Assembly (NCBI GenBank): GCA_018711005.1
Contig: DVIT01000058.1
Coordinates: 1 to 58,987, forward strand
Direction of reading: 5' to 3'
Source: Candidatus Scybalocola faecigallinarum
GTDB taxonomy: Bacteria; Bacillota; Clostridia; Lachnospirales; Lachnospiraceae
DNA: 58,987 bases
In this document: in pieces, positions 1-8,761 of the stretch
Layout: each line of letters begins with the position of its first letter
Position numbering within the stretch: position 1 is the first letter of the stretch
Translations under genes and position numbers: made by a program
Notes under the pieces: generated by a model
The model's input: only the letters and a program-made list of their open reading frames with translations
What the model was told of the DNA's origin: nothing
Database searches by the model: none

Positions 1-34
1 TAATCTGTCGGATTTGGTCTTTTGCTACTGCCAT
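1..34 (-). CDS. Transposase N-terminus (partial, runs off window)
   Basis: Eleven codons are visible on the minus strand, reading MAVAKDQIRQI, from an ATG at 32-34. An AAAAGGAG ribosome site lies at 42-49 with 7-nt spacing. The start of the peptide resembles IS256-family (mutator-type) transposases of clostridia, which cut and rejoin the element ends. Eleven residues are too few to prove the family. The reading rests on the combination with the inverted-repeat leader and the terminus-like sequence next to it. Confidence 0.4.
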   Translation of the reverse strand, partial: MAVAKDQIRQI

Positions 35-41
35 AAATAAA

Positions 42-90
42 CTCCTTTTCGATAAGAATTGTCATATCTATAATTCTTACCAAAAAGGAG
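42..90 (-). promoter_or_regulatory. Hairpin that buries the transposase ribosome site
   Basis: The arms 42-60 and 72-90 are complementary at 17 of 19 positions around an 11-nt loop. One arm contains the AAAAGGAG ribosome site of the transposase start. A transcript entering from outside the element would fold this hairpin and hide the site, a known way for insertion sequences to limit read-through expression. That role is inferred. Confidence 0.5.
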
Positions 91-210
91 CTATTTTTTA
101 CCAAAGCCACAAAGTTTTTTACACTACCTCAGAGCCGAAACCAGATAAAAGGATGCATCCTCTCTCGCCCCGGTTCAATACCAAACGTTTCCCACCCTTC
201 CCTAATACAC

Positions 211-239
211 ATCTTGTTACATTAACCCATCTTGTTACA
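211..239 (+). repeat. Direct repeat ATCTTGTTACA, period 18
   Basis: The 11-mer ATCTTGTTACA occurs at 211-221 and again at 229-239, about 100 bp upstream of the amidase gene. A -10-like TAGAAT with a TG extension lies at 258-265. The rest of 129-335 shows nothing recognisable. The repeat could be an activator site; no factor is identifiable. Confidence 0.3.
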
Positions 240-335
240 ATTCGGATACAATCCTCTGCTAGAATAAAGTTAAGATATTAAGATCAAAAAGTATTTTGAC
301 CCTGGTGTCATACATAATCCAAAGAGGTGATCTGC

Positions 336-1208
336 GTGTACTTCAATCCCATCAAGAAAACAGGCCCTGCCCATACATCTGTCCATAGTGTATCCGGCGG
401 TAAAAGCTTTAAGCCGTCGGTGCCTTCCGGCACTCCTAAAAAGCCGGAGACTTCTTCCAACGTTTCCAAAAGGCCGGCTCCCGCTCCTGCCCACAGACCG
501 CATCCCGGTGGCACGCCTCATTTTCGCCCCAGGATCCCCAGGAAATGGCTGCGTTTTTTAGGTGTCATTTCCATTACCCTTGTGGTCTCATTTTCCGGAT
601 ACGGCATTACCTCTGTAATTGCCCCGGAGCTTTTGTCCCATGCCGCTTCCACAACAATGGCATCGATTCCGGAATCCAATCTGGTGCTGGCTCCTGTCCT
701 TGTTCAGGCGCCTCAGTGGGTCACCGAGGATTTTCTCACACCCAACGCATATTCCCGCCCCCAGACGCCTTTGGTCCGGGTCAACGCAATTGTTGTCCAC
801 TATGTGGGAAATCCCAATACAACTGCCCAAAGCAACCGGAATTATTTTGAGCAGCTGGCCACCACCCAGGACGCCTATGCCAGCAGCCATTTTGTAGTAG
901 GCCTTGAAGGGGAAGTGATCCAGTGTATCCCCCTTAATGAAATTGCTTACTGCTCCAATGACCGAAATTCTGATACAGTGTCCATTGAGTGCTGCCATCC
1001 GGACGCCTCGGGAGAATTTAACACCATGACTTATGATTCTCTTGTGCGACTGACCGCCTGGCTGTGCCAGACCTATCAGCTGGATCCTTTAACGGATGTG
1101 ATCCGCCACTATGACGTTACCGGAAAAGCCTGCCCTCTGTATTATGTGGAAAATCCCGATGCCTGGGAAAGCTTTCTCCGGGATGTAAATAATGCCGTCA
1201 GTCAGTAG
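336..1208 (+). CDS. Membrane-anchored N-acetylmuramoyl-L-alanine amidase (Amidase_2)
   Basis: Predicted to cleave the amide bond between N-acetylmuramic acid and the stem peptide of peptidoglycan. The GTG at 336 is preferred over the in-frame GTG at 327 because AGAGGTGA (324-330) then sits at normal spacing. About 70 residues of a basic, Pro/Ser-rich cytoplasmic tail come first, then one membrane helix (WLRFLGVISITLVVSF), then an extracellular Amidase_2/PGRP-type domain in the C-terminal half. The zinc ligands of this family can be matched to VVHYVG (first His), RHYDVTGKACP (second His) and the Cys of KACP. The next gene follows after 53 bp and also acts on cell wall. A long tail before the anchor is unusual. 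Wall turnover or spore-related lysis are both possible. Confidence 0.85.
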   Translation: MYFNPIKKTGPAHTSVHSVSGGKSFKPSVPSGTPKKPETSSNVSKRPAPAPAHRPHPGGTPHFRPRIPRKWLRFLGVISITLVVSFSGYGITSVIAPELLSHAASTTMASIPESNLVLAPVLVQAPQWVTEDFLTPNAYSRPQTPLVRVNAIVVHYVGNPNTTAQSNRNYFEQLATTQDAYASSHFVVGLEGEVIQCIPLNEIAYCSNDRNSDTVSIECCHPDASGEFNTMTYDSLVRLTAWLCQTYQLDPLTDVIRHYDVTGKACPLYYVENPDAWESFLRDVNNAVSQ

Positions 1209-1261
1209 CAACATACACGCAAAACCTGCATATACATATAAAAAAGTCCGGGGGCCATCTT

Positions 1262-2575
1262 ATGCTCATTCACGTTGTTAAGGCCCATGAAACCATTTCA
1301 TCTATTGCTCACGACTATAAAATATCTCCCTATCTTCTTTGCAACCTTAACGGGCTGACACCTGGAGAAGGGCTGGCGGAAGGTCAGGCCCTTCTCATTC
1401 TTTTTCCTGAGCAGCTTCACCATGTGGTGGCCGGGGATACCTTGTGTAAAATTGCAGCTCATCATAACATATCCCTGCGCCAGCTTTACCGGAACAATCC
1501 GGGACTGATCCAGAAAACGTATATTTATCCCGGAGATGAACTGGTCATCCGTTATCATGCCCACCCGGAGACAAATATTACAGCTGCCGCATATGCTTAT
1601 CCTTTTATTGACATTTCCCTTTTTTTGGAAACCCTTCCCTTTACTACAATATTTAACTCCTTTACCTGGGAAATAACTCCCGACGGCCATCTTAAAGGGC
1701 TTAATGACGAAGCGCTGGTGGCTGTGGCCAAAAACGAAGGAACAGCGCCCCACATGGTCCTTTCAAACCTGCGGGAACCCTATGGGTTTGACAGTGATAT
1801 TGCCCATAACCTTTTAAGGGATCCGTCCCAATGGCCGGTTTTTATTGATGAAGTTGTCCAAACGGTACTGATCCGCGGATATTCCGGTGTTGATCTGGAT
1901 TTTGAATTTGTTTTAAAACAAGACCGGGAACACTATGCCCGTTTTGCCCACGCCCTGGCCAGGCGCCTCCACATGGCCGGATGCCATCTTACCATCGCAT
2001 TAAGCGCCAAAACCAGCGAGGATGCCTCCGGCACCCTTGTGGAAGGACTGGATTATAAGGCACTGGGCGAGGCGGCAGACATGGTTCTCATTATGACTTA
2101 TGAATGGGGCTATCCTGCCGGAGAACCTATGGCCATCGCTCCTATCGGCCCGGTCACAGATGTAGTGGAATTTGCCATAACCCGCATTCCCCGGGAAAAG
2201 ATCCTCCTTGGGATTCCAACCTATGGATATAACTGGCCCCTGCCATGGATCAAAGGCCAGACCCGGGCCGTTTCTGTAAGCAATCCTCAGGCCATCGCCC
2301 TGGCCCGCACTTATGGTTCTGTGATTCAGTACGATGAAACCGCCCAGGCGCCCTGGTTTACTTATACAGATGCTCAGGACAGCCATGAAGTATGGTTTGA
2401 AGATGTGCGCAGCATCCTTGCCAAGTTAAAGCTCATTTCAAAATACAAATTAAAAGGCGCCGGATACTGGAACATGATGCGTCCCTTTACGCAAAACTGG
2501 ATGCTGTTAAACAGCATGTTTTCCATCCTCCCGGGAACAGACGCGCACAACTGTAAAAGGGCTGCCTCCACATGA
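1262..2575 (+). CDS. LysM x2 plus glycoside hydrolase family 18 protein (SleL/YaaH-like)
   Basis: Two LysM motifs (about residues 1-48 and 52-97) bind glycan. They are followed by a GH18 barrel with the catalytic signature GVDLDFE, where the final Glu is the acid/base. This order is that of the Bacillus spore cortex-lytic or germination proteins SleL and YaaH, N-acetylglucosaminidases that degrade cortex. There is no signal peptide, as in those spore-coat proteins, which are packed from the mother cell. The ATG at 1262 follows a GGGGGCC stretch, a weak ribosome site. It probably shares a transcript with the amidase upstream. The stop codon lies inside a terminator hairpin. Spore function is inferred from domain order. 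Confidence 0.82.
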   Translation: MLIHVVKAHETISSIAHDYKISPYLLCNLNGLTPGEGLAEGQALLILFPEQLHHVVAGDTLCKIAAHHNISLRQLYRNNPGLIQKTYIYPGDELVIRYHAHPETNITAAAYAYPFIDISLFLETLPFTTIFNSFTWEITPDGHLKGLNDEALVAVAKNEGTAPHMVLSNLREPYGFDSDIAHNLLRDPSQWPVFIDEVVQTVLIRGYSGVDLDFEFVLKQDREHYARFAHALARRLHMAGCHLTIALSAKTSEDASGTLVEGLDYKALGEAADMVLIMTYEWGYPAGEPMAIAPIGPVTDVVEFAITRIPREKILLGIPTYGYNWPLPWIKGQTRAVSVSNPQAIALARTYGSVIQYDETAQAPWFTYTDAQDSHEVWFEDVRSILAKLKLISKYKLKGAGYWNMMRPFTQNWMLLNSMFSILPGTDAHNCKRAAST

Positions 2576-2585
2576 GGCAGCCCTT
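2557..2585. terminator. Two-way terminator between convergent genes
   Basis: AAGGGCTGCCTC (2557-2568) pairs perfectly with GAGGCAGCCCTT (2574-2585) around a 5-nt loop. The stop codon of the GH18 gene (2573-2575) overlaps the loop and second arm. On the minus strand a short T run follows, so it best fits the NUDIX gene ending at 2594. Confidence 0.6.
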
Positions 2586-2593
2586 AACAGGTG

Positions 2594-3046
2594 CTAAAAA
2601 TATTTTCTTGAGCCCCAAAGATTACTCCGCTTAAGTTCCAGGTATTCATTGTAGGCTTTCTCAAGAATCTGTTTTTCGTTTGTAAATTTCAGCAGGTGAT
2701 AAGCTTCGTGATACTTATAGTAGCCGGAATCCACAAAAAATTCTTCACGCTGTGGTTTGCTGAAATAGCTGTCAGCCATCATCAGATACCAGTGTACGTC
2801 CTTGACGATCAGATCGTTGGTCGTGTTAAAAGTATATTGGCTTTTTCCCACATATTTAATGATCGCCGCACTTGCACCAGTCTCCTCTTTAACTTCACGA
2901 ATCGCTGTTTCTTTATATTCTTCGCCTTCTTCAACAGTTCCTTTTGGTAATACCCATCCTTCATATTTATTCTTATAATTTTTATACAATAGAAGGATCT
3001 TACCTCTAAATATAACCACACCGCCGCAACTTGTTGCCTCAGTCAT
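2594..3046 (-). CDS. NUDIX hydrolase
   Basis: A 150-residue single-domain protein with the full Nudix box Gx5Ex7REVKEETGA at about residues 36-58; the Glu residues bind Mg2+ for hydrolysis of a nucleoside diphosphate linked to another group. The substrate cannot be told from sequence. The C-terminal third is rich in Tyr, Lys and Glu and predicted helical. The gene stands alone with its own promoter (3092-3120), whose -10 is covered by a perfect palindrome. It converges on the GH18 gene over a shared terminator. Confidence 0.85.
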   Translation of the reverse strand: MTEATSCGGVVIFRGKILLLYKNYKNKYEGWVLPKGTVEEGEEYKETAIREVKEETGASAAIIKYVGKSQYTFNTTNDLIVKDVHWYLMMADSYFSKPQREEFFVDSGYYKYHEAYHLLKFTNEKQILEKAYNEYLELKRSNLWGSRKYF

Positions 3047-3087
3047 TGCACTTCCTCCTGTCAGTCAGGGTGTGTTTCTTCCACTGT

Positions 3088-3120
3088 AAACAGTATACAC
3101 TGTTTCCCCCGGATTGACAA
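3088..3120 (-). promoter_or_regulatory. Promoter of the NUDIX gene with palindromic operator
   Basis: On the minus strand TTGTCA (3115-3120) and TATACT (3092-3097) are 17 bp apart. The -10 is overlapped by AAACAGT-ATAC-ACTGTTT (3088-3105), a perfect 7+4+7 palindrome on both strands. A dimeric repressor site is a reasonable inference; the regulator is unknown. Confidence 0.6.
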
Positions 3121-3173
3121 GGCTTTTGATAGACAGTTCAGCGGACTGGACAACTACCTGATCCGGCCATATA

Positions 3174-4964
3174 TTAATTCACATATGCCTGGAAAAGCTG
3201 CTTGGCAATAGGCACCGCGATATAAGAGCTGCTGGTGCTGGCATTTTCCACAAGGACGCAGACCGCGATCTGAGGATTTTCAGCCGGAGCAAATCCCACA
3301 AACCAGGCATTGTTTCCGGAATTTTCCACTTCGGCGGTTCCGGTCTTTCCGGCAATCGTATAGCCCATGCCGCTTAAAGAAGCGGCGGTTCCGCTGTTGA
3401 CAGTTTCGATCATCATATCCGTTAGAATAGATGCCTCTGAGGCAGTCATTAAATTGCCATAGCTTTCCGGCATGTTTTTGGACACAGTATTTCCGTCATT
3501 ACTCTGGATCCGATCCACAAGATAAGGCTCCATAAGAACGCCGCCATTGGCAATGGCGCTGGTGATCATGGCCGCATGAAGGGGCGTCATGGTCGTATAG
3601 CCCTGGCCAATCGCTGTAGCCCCCTTAAGCCAGTCACTGTCCGAATCGCTGAGCTGGAAACTGCTTTTAACATGAGAGATTTCTGTAGGCAGCGACCGGT
3701 TAAACAGCATAGTATTTGCCAGCTGGGTAAAGCTTGCAGCGTTCAGCTGTGTACCAATATTGGCAAAAGAAGCATTACAGGAATTGGAAAAGGAATGGAG
3801 CAGGTCCTGGGTCCCGTGGACCGTTCCCTGATAGCAGGACAGACCCTGCTGCCCGCTGGCGCCGTCGGAAAGCAGAATGCTTCCCTGGCATGTATACGTA
3901 TAATTATTATAGCCGGAATCCTCTTTCATATATTCCAGTGTCGTCAGGATCTTAAAAATGGAGCCTGGTGTGAAAAGTCCCTGGGTTGCCTGATTTAACA
4001 GGCTTTTATTTCCTTCCTGGGAAATAATGTAGGAATAATTTTCTTCCAGGGTATTGGGATCATAGTCCGGCTTTGACACCATAGCCAGCACCTTTCCGGT
4101 ACTTGGCTCAATGGCCACCACCACGCCGTCGTTATTGCCCAGGGCATTGTAAGCCACCTGCTGGAGCTGTGTATCAAGCGTTGTTACCACATCATCTCCG
4201 GGATTTTTTTCATTTTTCAGCTCATTCAGCGCCTGGGTCAGAGGGTTAATATTGGACATGAGCAGATCACCTTCGTTGGATGCTTCCAGACCGGATTTAT
4301 TAATCTCAGACGTTCCTACCACATGGGCAAACACATTGGCATAAGGATATTCCCGTGTTTCATTGCCGCTGGTATCCACAACCGTCTGTGCCAAAACAGA
4401 GCCGTCTGCAGCCAGTATCCGTCCCCGGGTGGTTTTTTCCTGAAGCTTGGCAATATGGACATTTCCCGGATGGTTGATCACGCTTTTACTGCCCAGTGCA
4501 TTATAGTAGACAAAATATCCGATCACAGCAACAAAAAGGAAGATAAATGCATACATAACCACAAGGATTTCCCGGTTTTTAACCCCCTTGGGCCGCTTTG
4601 CTTCCTCCTTGCGGATCTGTTTTTCCTGATCCCTGGAAGCTTTTTTATACATCCTCTGTTCCCCGGACTCACCATAGCGGCCGCCGTCAACACTGCGCCG
4701 TAACGGGGCTTTAGCACCTCTGCCGGAGCCTGTTCCCGGCCTTCCGCCCCTTTGGGGGATCTTCGGCTCATCCTCATAATCATAGTCATCCTGAAAAGTA
4801 TCATACCCGTCATCATACTCATCATCATAGCTGCCAGAATCTATAGAGGAATCATAGCCGTCATCATCCGGCAGTTCAAAGTAGGTATCGTCCCGGTCAG
4901 GGAACATAAAAGAATCGTTTGTATTCTTACCTTGGCTGTGCCGCGTATTCCTGCTGTTCTTCAT
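3174..4964 (-). CDS. Penicillin-binding protein, class B-type transpeptidase
   Basis: D,D-transpeptidase that cross-links peptidoglycan outside the membrane. Motifs are in order: SIFK at 335-338 (acylated Ser335), SCN at 395-397 and KTG at 540-542. One membrane helix lies at about 131-154. Residues 20-70 form a very acidic Asp/Tyr-rich tail and 71-125 a basic stretch, both cytoplasmic; such a tail is longer than in most FtsI/PbpA proteins. It overlaps the upstream FtsW/RodA gene by 38 bp in another frame, so the two are probably translated together as a SEDS-PBP polymerase and cross-linker pair. The ATG at 4964 has GCGAGG upstream. Whether the pair serves elongation, division or sporulation is not settled by sequence. 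Confidence 0.88.
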   Translation of the reverse strand: MKNSRNTRHSQGKNTNDSFMFPDRDDTYFELPDDDGYDSSIDSGSYDDEYDDGYDTFQDDYDYEDEPKIPQRGGRPGTGSGRGAKAPLRRSVDGGRYGESGEQRMYKKASRDQEKQIRKEEAKRPKGVKNREILVVMYAFIFLFVAVIGYFVYYNALGSKSVINHPGNVHIAKLQEKTTRGRILAADGSVLAQTVVDTSGNETREYPYANVFAHVVGTSEINKSGLEASNEGDLLMSNINPLTQALNELKNEKNPGDDVVTTLDTQLQQVAYNALGNNDGVVVAIEPSTGKVLAMVSKPDYDPNTLEENYSYIISQEGNKSLLNQATQGLFTPGSIFKILTTLEYMKEDSGYNNYTYTCQGSILLSDGASGQQGLSCYQGTVHGTQDLLHSFSNSCNASFANIGTQLNAASFTQLANTMLFNRSLPTEISHVKSSFQLSDSDSDWLKGATAIGQGYTTMTPLHAAMITSAIANGGVLMEPYLVDRIQSNDGNTVSKNMPESYGNLMTASEASILTDMMIETVNSGTAASLSGMGYTIAGKTGTAEVENSGNNAWFVGFAPAENPQIAVCVLVENASTSSSYIAVPIAKQLFQAYVN

Positions 4965-6279
4965 AGATCTGTGCCTCGCTTTCTTTCTGTTTTAACAGGT
5001 ACAAGCCCTGGATCACTGCAAATGTTATGATCGTAGATAAAATGGAACTTCCGCCGTAACTGATCAGAGGCAGCGTAACACCGGTATGAGGGATAAACTT
5101 GATTACACCGCCCAGTGTCAGGAACAGCTGGAATGCGTAGGCTGCACTCAGGCCGATGGCCAGCAGCTTATAAAACGGCCGTGTAAGCTGGAGAGAGATA
5201 TTAATAAACATAATAAAGCAGCTGATATATACAAGAATAATGCATATGCCAAACAGGCCCCCTAATTCCTCGCAGATGGCTGAAAAAATAAAATCCGATT
5301 CCACGATGGGTATATCTCTTGGCGCACCCTGGTAAAGGCCCATTCCAAACCATCCTCCTGTGCCAATGGCAAACAGGGACTGGGCGATCTGATAACCGGT
5401 TCCGGAATAATCCGCCCACGGATTCAGCCATACCTGAACACGAACCTGGACCTGCCCGAAAAACCGGTAGGCGATTACTGACGCCGCCGCCAGTCCTCCA
5501 AAACCAATCGCAAGGTAGCGCGCCTTCTGGCTGGCCACATAGACCATAACAAGATAAGTCATAAAAAAGATCACGGCCGCACCAAGGTCGTTTTCCGCTA
5601 CAAGCAAAAGGACAAAGGCGGCAGCAAAAATAGATACAAAAACCAGATACTTAAAATCCGTCCGCCGGCACAGCATAGCAGCTGCAAAAAAGGCAAAGAT
5701 CACCTTTGCCAGCTCTGAGGGCTGAAGACCGATGGGACCGATTTGGATCCAGTTTGTGGCGCCGTTGGCAGACCGTCCCACAACAAAGACAGACGCCAGT
5801 ACCAGAAAACATAAAATACCGTAAACAATGCCGAAACGATCCAGGGTACGGATCTTGGCAATGATCACGGGAATAGCCAGAGCTACCGCCGCACCAGCCA
5901 CGGCAATGCAGAACTGGCGGATCGCCAGGTCAAAATCCAGCCGGGTCAGCATAACAAATCCGACCATCATTAAAAAGCACATGTTGTTGACCAGCAGCCG
6001 GCTGGCATGGCGGTACATAACACTATACAGCACCAGGGTAACCACAAAAAAGATCACCTGAAATATATAAAATGCCAGTACAGCCAATGTCCTTTCATTC
6101 ATGAAAATGATCAGATAACAAATAAAATGGATCAGAAACATAAGGATATTTTGCGTCATGTAAACTGATCCGCGGTCCCAGGCATGCTTTGACCGAAACA
6201 CAGTAAAACATTTCATGGCATAGACGGCTGCCAGAATGATCAGCAAATATTTTGAAAGCTGCGTTAATAAATTAACCAT
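4927..6279 (-). CDS. FtsW/RodA/SpoVE family peptidoglycan polymerase
   Basis: An integral membrane protein of 450 residues with about ten helices, belonging to the SEDS glycosyltransferases that polymerise lipid II. The conserved stretch TGYQIAQSLFAIGTGG followed by GMGLYQG and ESDFIFSAICEELG is the family's large extracytoplasmic loop and the region after it. The C-terminus HTGVTLPLISYGGSS is also typical. It lies 11 bp after the U32 peptidase gene and overlaps the PBP gene downstream, which fits a SEDS-PBP complex. The C-terminus carries a short Gln/Glu-rich tail. The assignment among ftsW, rodA and spoVE is open. Confidence 0.9.
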   Translation of the reverse strand: MVNLLTQLSKYLLIILAAVYAMKCFTVFRSKHAWDRGSVYMTQNILMFLIHFICYLIIFMNERTLAVLAFYIFQVIFFVVTLVLYSVMYRHASRLLVNNMCFLMMVGFVMLTRLDFDLAIRQFCIAVAGAAVALAIPVIIAKIRTLDRFGIVYGILCFLVLASVFVVGRSANGATNWIQIGPIGLQPSELAKVIFAFFAAAMLCRRTDFKYLVFVSIFAAAFVLLLVAENDLGAAVIFFMTYLVMVYVASQKARYLAIGFGGLAAASVIAYRFFGQVQVRVQVWLNPWADYSGTGYQIAQSLFAIGTGGWFGMGLYQGAPRDIPIVESDFIFSAICEELGGLFGICIILVYISCFIMFINISLQLTRPFYKLLAIGLSAAYAFQLFLTLGGVIKFIPHTGVTLPLISYGGSSILSTIITFAVIQGLYLLKQKESEAQIYEEQQEYAAQPR

Positions 6280-6290
6280 AAGTCACCTGC

Positions 6291-8672
6291 CTATTCTACT
6301 CCCCGGTTAAAGTGGCCGCGGGTAAATGCCTTAAGTATATTCTCATGAGGATTGGAAAGGATCCTGCGCACCATCTGGGGACTTTCGTATGTAAAATTAT
6401 AGCGCCATGCGCCAAGAGACAGCTGGTCCAGTTTTTCCTCCTGATCATAAAGAACAAGAGGAAGGCTGTTGTAAATCAGGTTATAGCAATCCCCGCACAC
6501 ATTTCTCACAGGAAAACGTCGTCCGGTCCGATCGCTCAGCTCAGCTGCTGCAGACTGGCGGTTACAGCCGTGGACATTTCCCCAAAGGCACTGGGCTGTG
6601 ATCATCAGCGGAGGGTATCCGTAAACGATCATTTCCTCCCCTTCGCACCCCCGTGCCGCCAATTCCCTGCTGTTCAGCTCCACAGGAACGGTTGTCCGGT
6701 CAATGCCAAGGCTCTGAAAATACGCCACGGCCCGGCGGTTCATGGTATATAATGATCCGTCTGAGATCATGGTCTTTTTGCCGTCTAAAAGTCCTTCATC
6801 CTTTACAAATTCAAGGGTTTCCATGTTCCTGACCAGGTATCCGTCAAAATCCAGCTCTGTCAGCAGCCCTTTCAGCTCATGCCAGCGTTTGCGGCTATGG
6901 ATCCTAAAAATGTGGGGAAGCGCCAGAAACACACCCATCTCCTGCTGTTTCAGCGCTCTTACCGTCTCTTTGATCCCAGGCTCACCCACAAGCCACGGCT
7001 CCAGATAAACCCGGGAAACCAGCTTCTCCTGTGCCAGAATGGCCGCCTGATCCAGACGGCTTACTAAAGCAGTCCGTTCCGGTCCATACCCAGAAGGTAC
7101 GCCGGCGCTTCTGCCCAAACATCCAAAGTCTTTGGCCGGAGCCTTTGGCAGCATTTGGGGAAGCTCCCGGGCATATGCCCCTTTGATCTGACAGATCAGC
7201 GCCTCGATCCCGTCTCTGCGCAGCTGGTTCAGCCCGGTCACAGACAGATAAGCATCATCGTCCATTGCCACATCCACGGATCCTACGCAAAACGGGGTGT
7301 TTCCTGTTTTTGAAATCCTTGCAGCCACATCCGCCTTCACCAGGGGATGCTTTGACGCGGTCTCCACTACAGGCCCCAGGGCCTTGGCACAAAAGCCGGC
7401 ATACGCTAATTCTATTTTAGCAGGAAAATCTTTAAAAAGTGTTAATGAAACATGAATCTTTTCTTGATTTTTATTGGATAAAAACTGTTTATTAATGGCA
7501 TCTATAAGGGAAGCGTTATAAATACGATAGACCTTTGTCCCGGGGCCGAACTTTTGCCACTGGGCCACGGGATATGTCCGTCCCGGCACATACGCTTCCT
7601 TTACCGTCATGCCTTCCTTGTCGCTGCCGCCTTCCGGAAGCAGCACATCATCTTTACCCACAGCAGCCGACGGTTCAAAAACCGGTGTTTTTCCCCGGCG
7701 CTTAATAGAACCGACACAATGTCCCTGATGATTGGGACGGCTAAAGGTCATCATCTCCGGGCCGTTATGCTGCTTATAATAGCCTTTGCAAAAGCCGCCC
7801 CGGTTATACAGCTCCATTAATGCACGCACATCTTCCGGATCTACGTGATAGCCTTCTTTTCCCGCAGATAAGTAAAGATCCGTATATTTCCGGTAAACAT
7901 ACGACACAAACGCCGCATATTCCGGCCGTTTCATGCGCCCCTCGATCTTAAAGGAATCGACGCCGGCCTGGCACAACGCAGGAATATACTCCAATGCGCA
8001 CATATCTTTTAAACTGAGCAGATAGGGCGCTTTAGGGCTGCTGATCTGCTTTTCGCCGTCGTACAGGCTGTAGGGAAGCCGGCATGGCTGGGCACACCGT
8101 CCCCGGTTGCCGCTGCGGCCGCCGATCATGCTGCTGAGCAGACACTGGCCGGAATAGCAGTAGCACATGGCCCCGTGGACAAAGCACTCGATTTCTCCCT
8201 GAAAAACCTCTTTGATCTGTCGGACCTCGTCTAAGGAAAGCTCCCTTGCAGGAACGATCCGGGTAACGCCAAGAGACTTAAGCTGACGGGCATGATCCGG
8301 CGATACAACAGTCATCTGGGTGCTGGCGTGGACAGGAAGCTCAGGAAACCATTCCCGGATAGCGCAAAGCGTGCCCATATCCTGAACAAGCACGGCATCA
8401 AGCCCCTGGGTATATAAAGGCGCCAGATAGGCGTAAAGCTCCTTTTCCAGCTCCCGGTCTTTCAGCAATGTATTAACGGTTAAGTATAACTGCTTCCCGT
8501 GAATATGGGCATAATCTATGGCCTCCAGCAGGCCGTTTTCATCCGGGTTCTGGGCATAGGCCCGCGCCCCGAACTTTTGACCGCCCATATATACGGCGTC
8601 CGCACCGCCGCTAAAGGCTCCCACCATACTTTCAAAGGAGCCGGCCGGCGCCAGGATTTCTATTTTTTTCAT
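6291..8672 (-). CDS. Peptidase U32 family protein (RlhA/YdcP-like)
   Basis: The U32 signature is clear at ECFVHGAMCYCYSGQCLLS (about residues 163-181), followed by GRCAQPCR. Two further Cys near the C-terminus (AQCLWGNVHGC and CGDCYN) complete a likely iron-sulfur site. A DUF3656-type collagenase domain fills the middle. At 793 residues it matches the long RlhA-type members, which in E. coli are needed for 23S rRNA C2501 hydroxylation; protease activity is doubtful for this subfamily. The ATG at 8672 is chosen over a TTG at 8678 because GAGAGGAG lies 6 nt before it. FtsW follows after 11 bp. The link to rRNA hydroxylation is by family only. Confidence 0.82.
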   Translation of the reverse strand: MKKIEILAPAGSFESMVGAFSGGADAVYMGGQKFGARAYAQNPDENGLLEAIDYAHIHGKQLYLTVNTLLKDRELEKELYAYLAPLYTQGLDAVLVQDMGTLCAIREWFPELPVHASTQMTVVSPDHARQLKSLGVTRIVPARELSLDEVRQIKEVFQGEIECFVHGAMCYCYSGQCLLSSMIGGRSGNRGRCAQPCRLPYSLYDGEKQISSPKAPYLLSLKDMCALEYIPALCQAGVDSFKIEGRMKRPEYAAFVSYVYRKYTDLYLSAGKEGYHVDPEDVRALMELYNRGGFCKGYYKQHNGPEMMTFSRPNHQGHCVGSIKRRGKTPVFEPSAAVGKDDVLLPEGGSDKEGMTVKEAYVPGRTYPVAQWQKFGPGTKVYRIYNASLIDAINKQFLSNKNQEKIHVSLTLFKDFPAKIELAYAGFCAKALGPVVETASKHPLVKADVAARISKTGNTPFCVGSVDVAMDDDAYLSVTGLNQLRRDGIEALICQIKGAYARELPQMLPKAPAKDFGCLGRSAGVPSGYGPERTALVSRLDQAAILAQEKLVSRVYLEPWLVGEPGIKETVRALKQQEMGVFLALPHIFRIHSRKRWHELKGLLTELDFDGYLVRNMETLEFVKDEGLLDGKKTMISDGSLYTMNRRAVAYFQSLGIDRTTVPVELNSRELAARGCEGEEMIVYGYPPLMITAQCLWGNVHGCNRQSAAAELSDRTGRRFPVRNVCGDCYNLIYNSLPLVLYDQEEKLDQLSLGAWRYNFTYESPQMVRRILSNPHENILKAFTRGHFNRGVE

Positions 8673-8714
8673 AAACAACTCCTCTCATAAAAGCCGGTCA
8701 CCAGGCTTTCACAG

Positions 8715-8753
8715 AAAAAATAAAGTGCTGCATAATAATAAAACATGCAACAC
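8715..8753 (-). terminator. Rho-independent terminator after zapA
   Basis: On the minus strand GTGTTGCAT and ATGCAGCAC pair (one G-U) around an 11-nt loop, followed by TTTATTTTTT. It ends the zapA transcript, so the U32-FtsW-PBP set likely needs its own promoter or read-through. Confidence 0.75.
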
Positions 8754-8761
8754 CCCATTTA

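Larger units (their letters stand above)
1..128 (-). mobile_element. Left end of an insertion sequence, IS256-like (partial)
   Basis: Reading inward on the minus strand, this stretch holds a terminal region, a leader with a long imperfect inverted repeat (42-60 with 72-90), a strong ribosome site and the first codons of a protein that runs off the window. The outer end reads GGTAGTGTAAAAAACTTTG, which resembles the ends of IS256/mutator-type elements from memory. The outer boundary near 128 is an estimate, since the other end and any target duplication lie outside the window. Confidence 0.5.
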
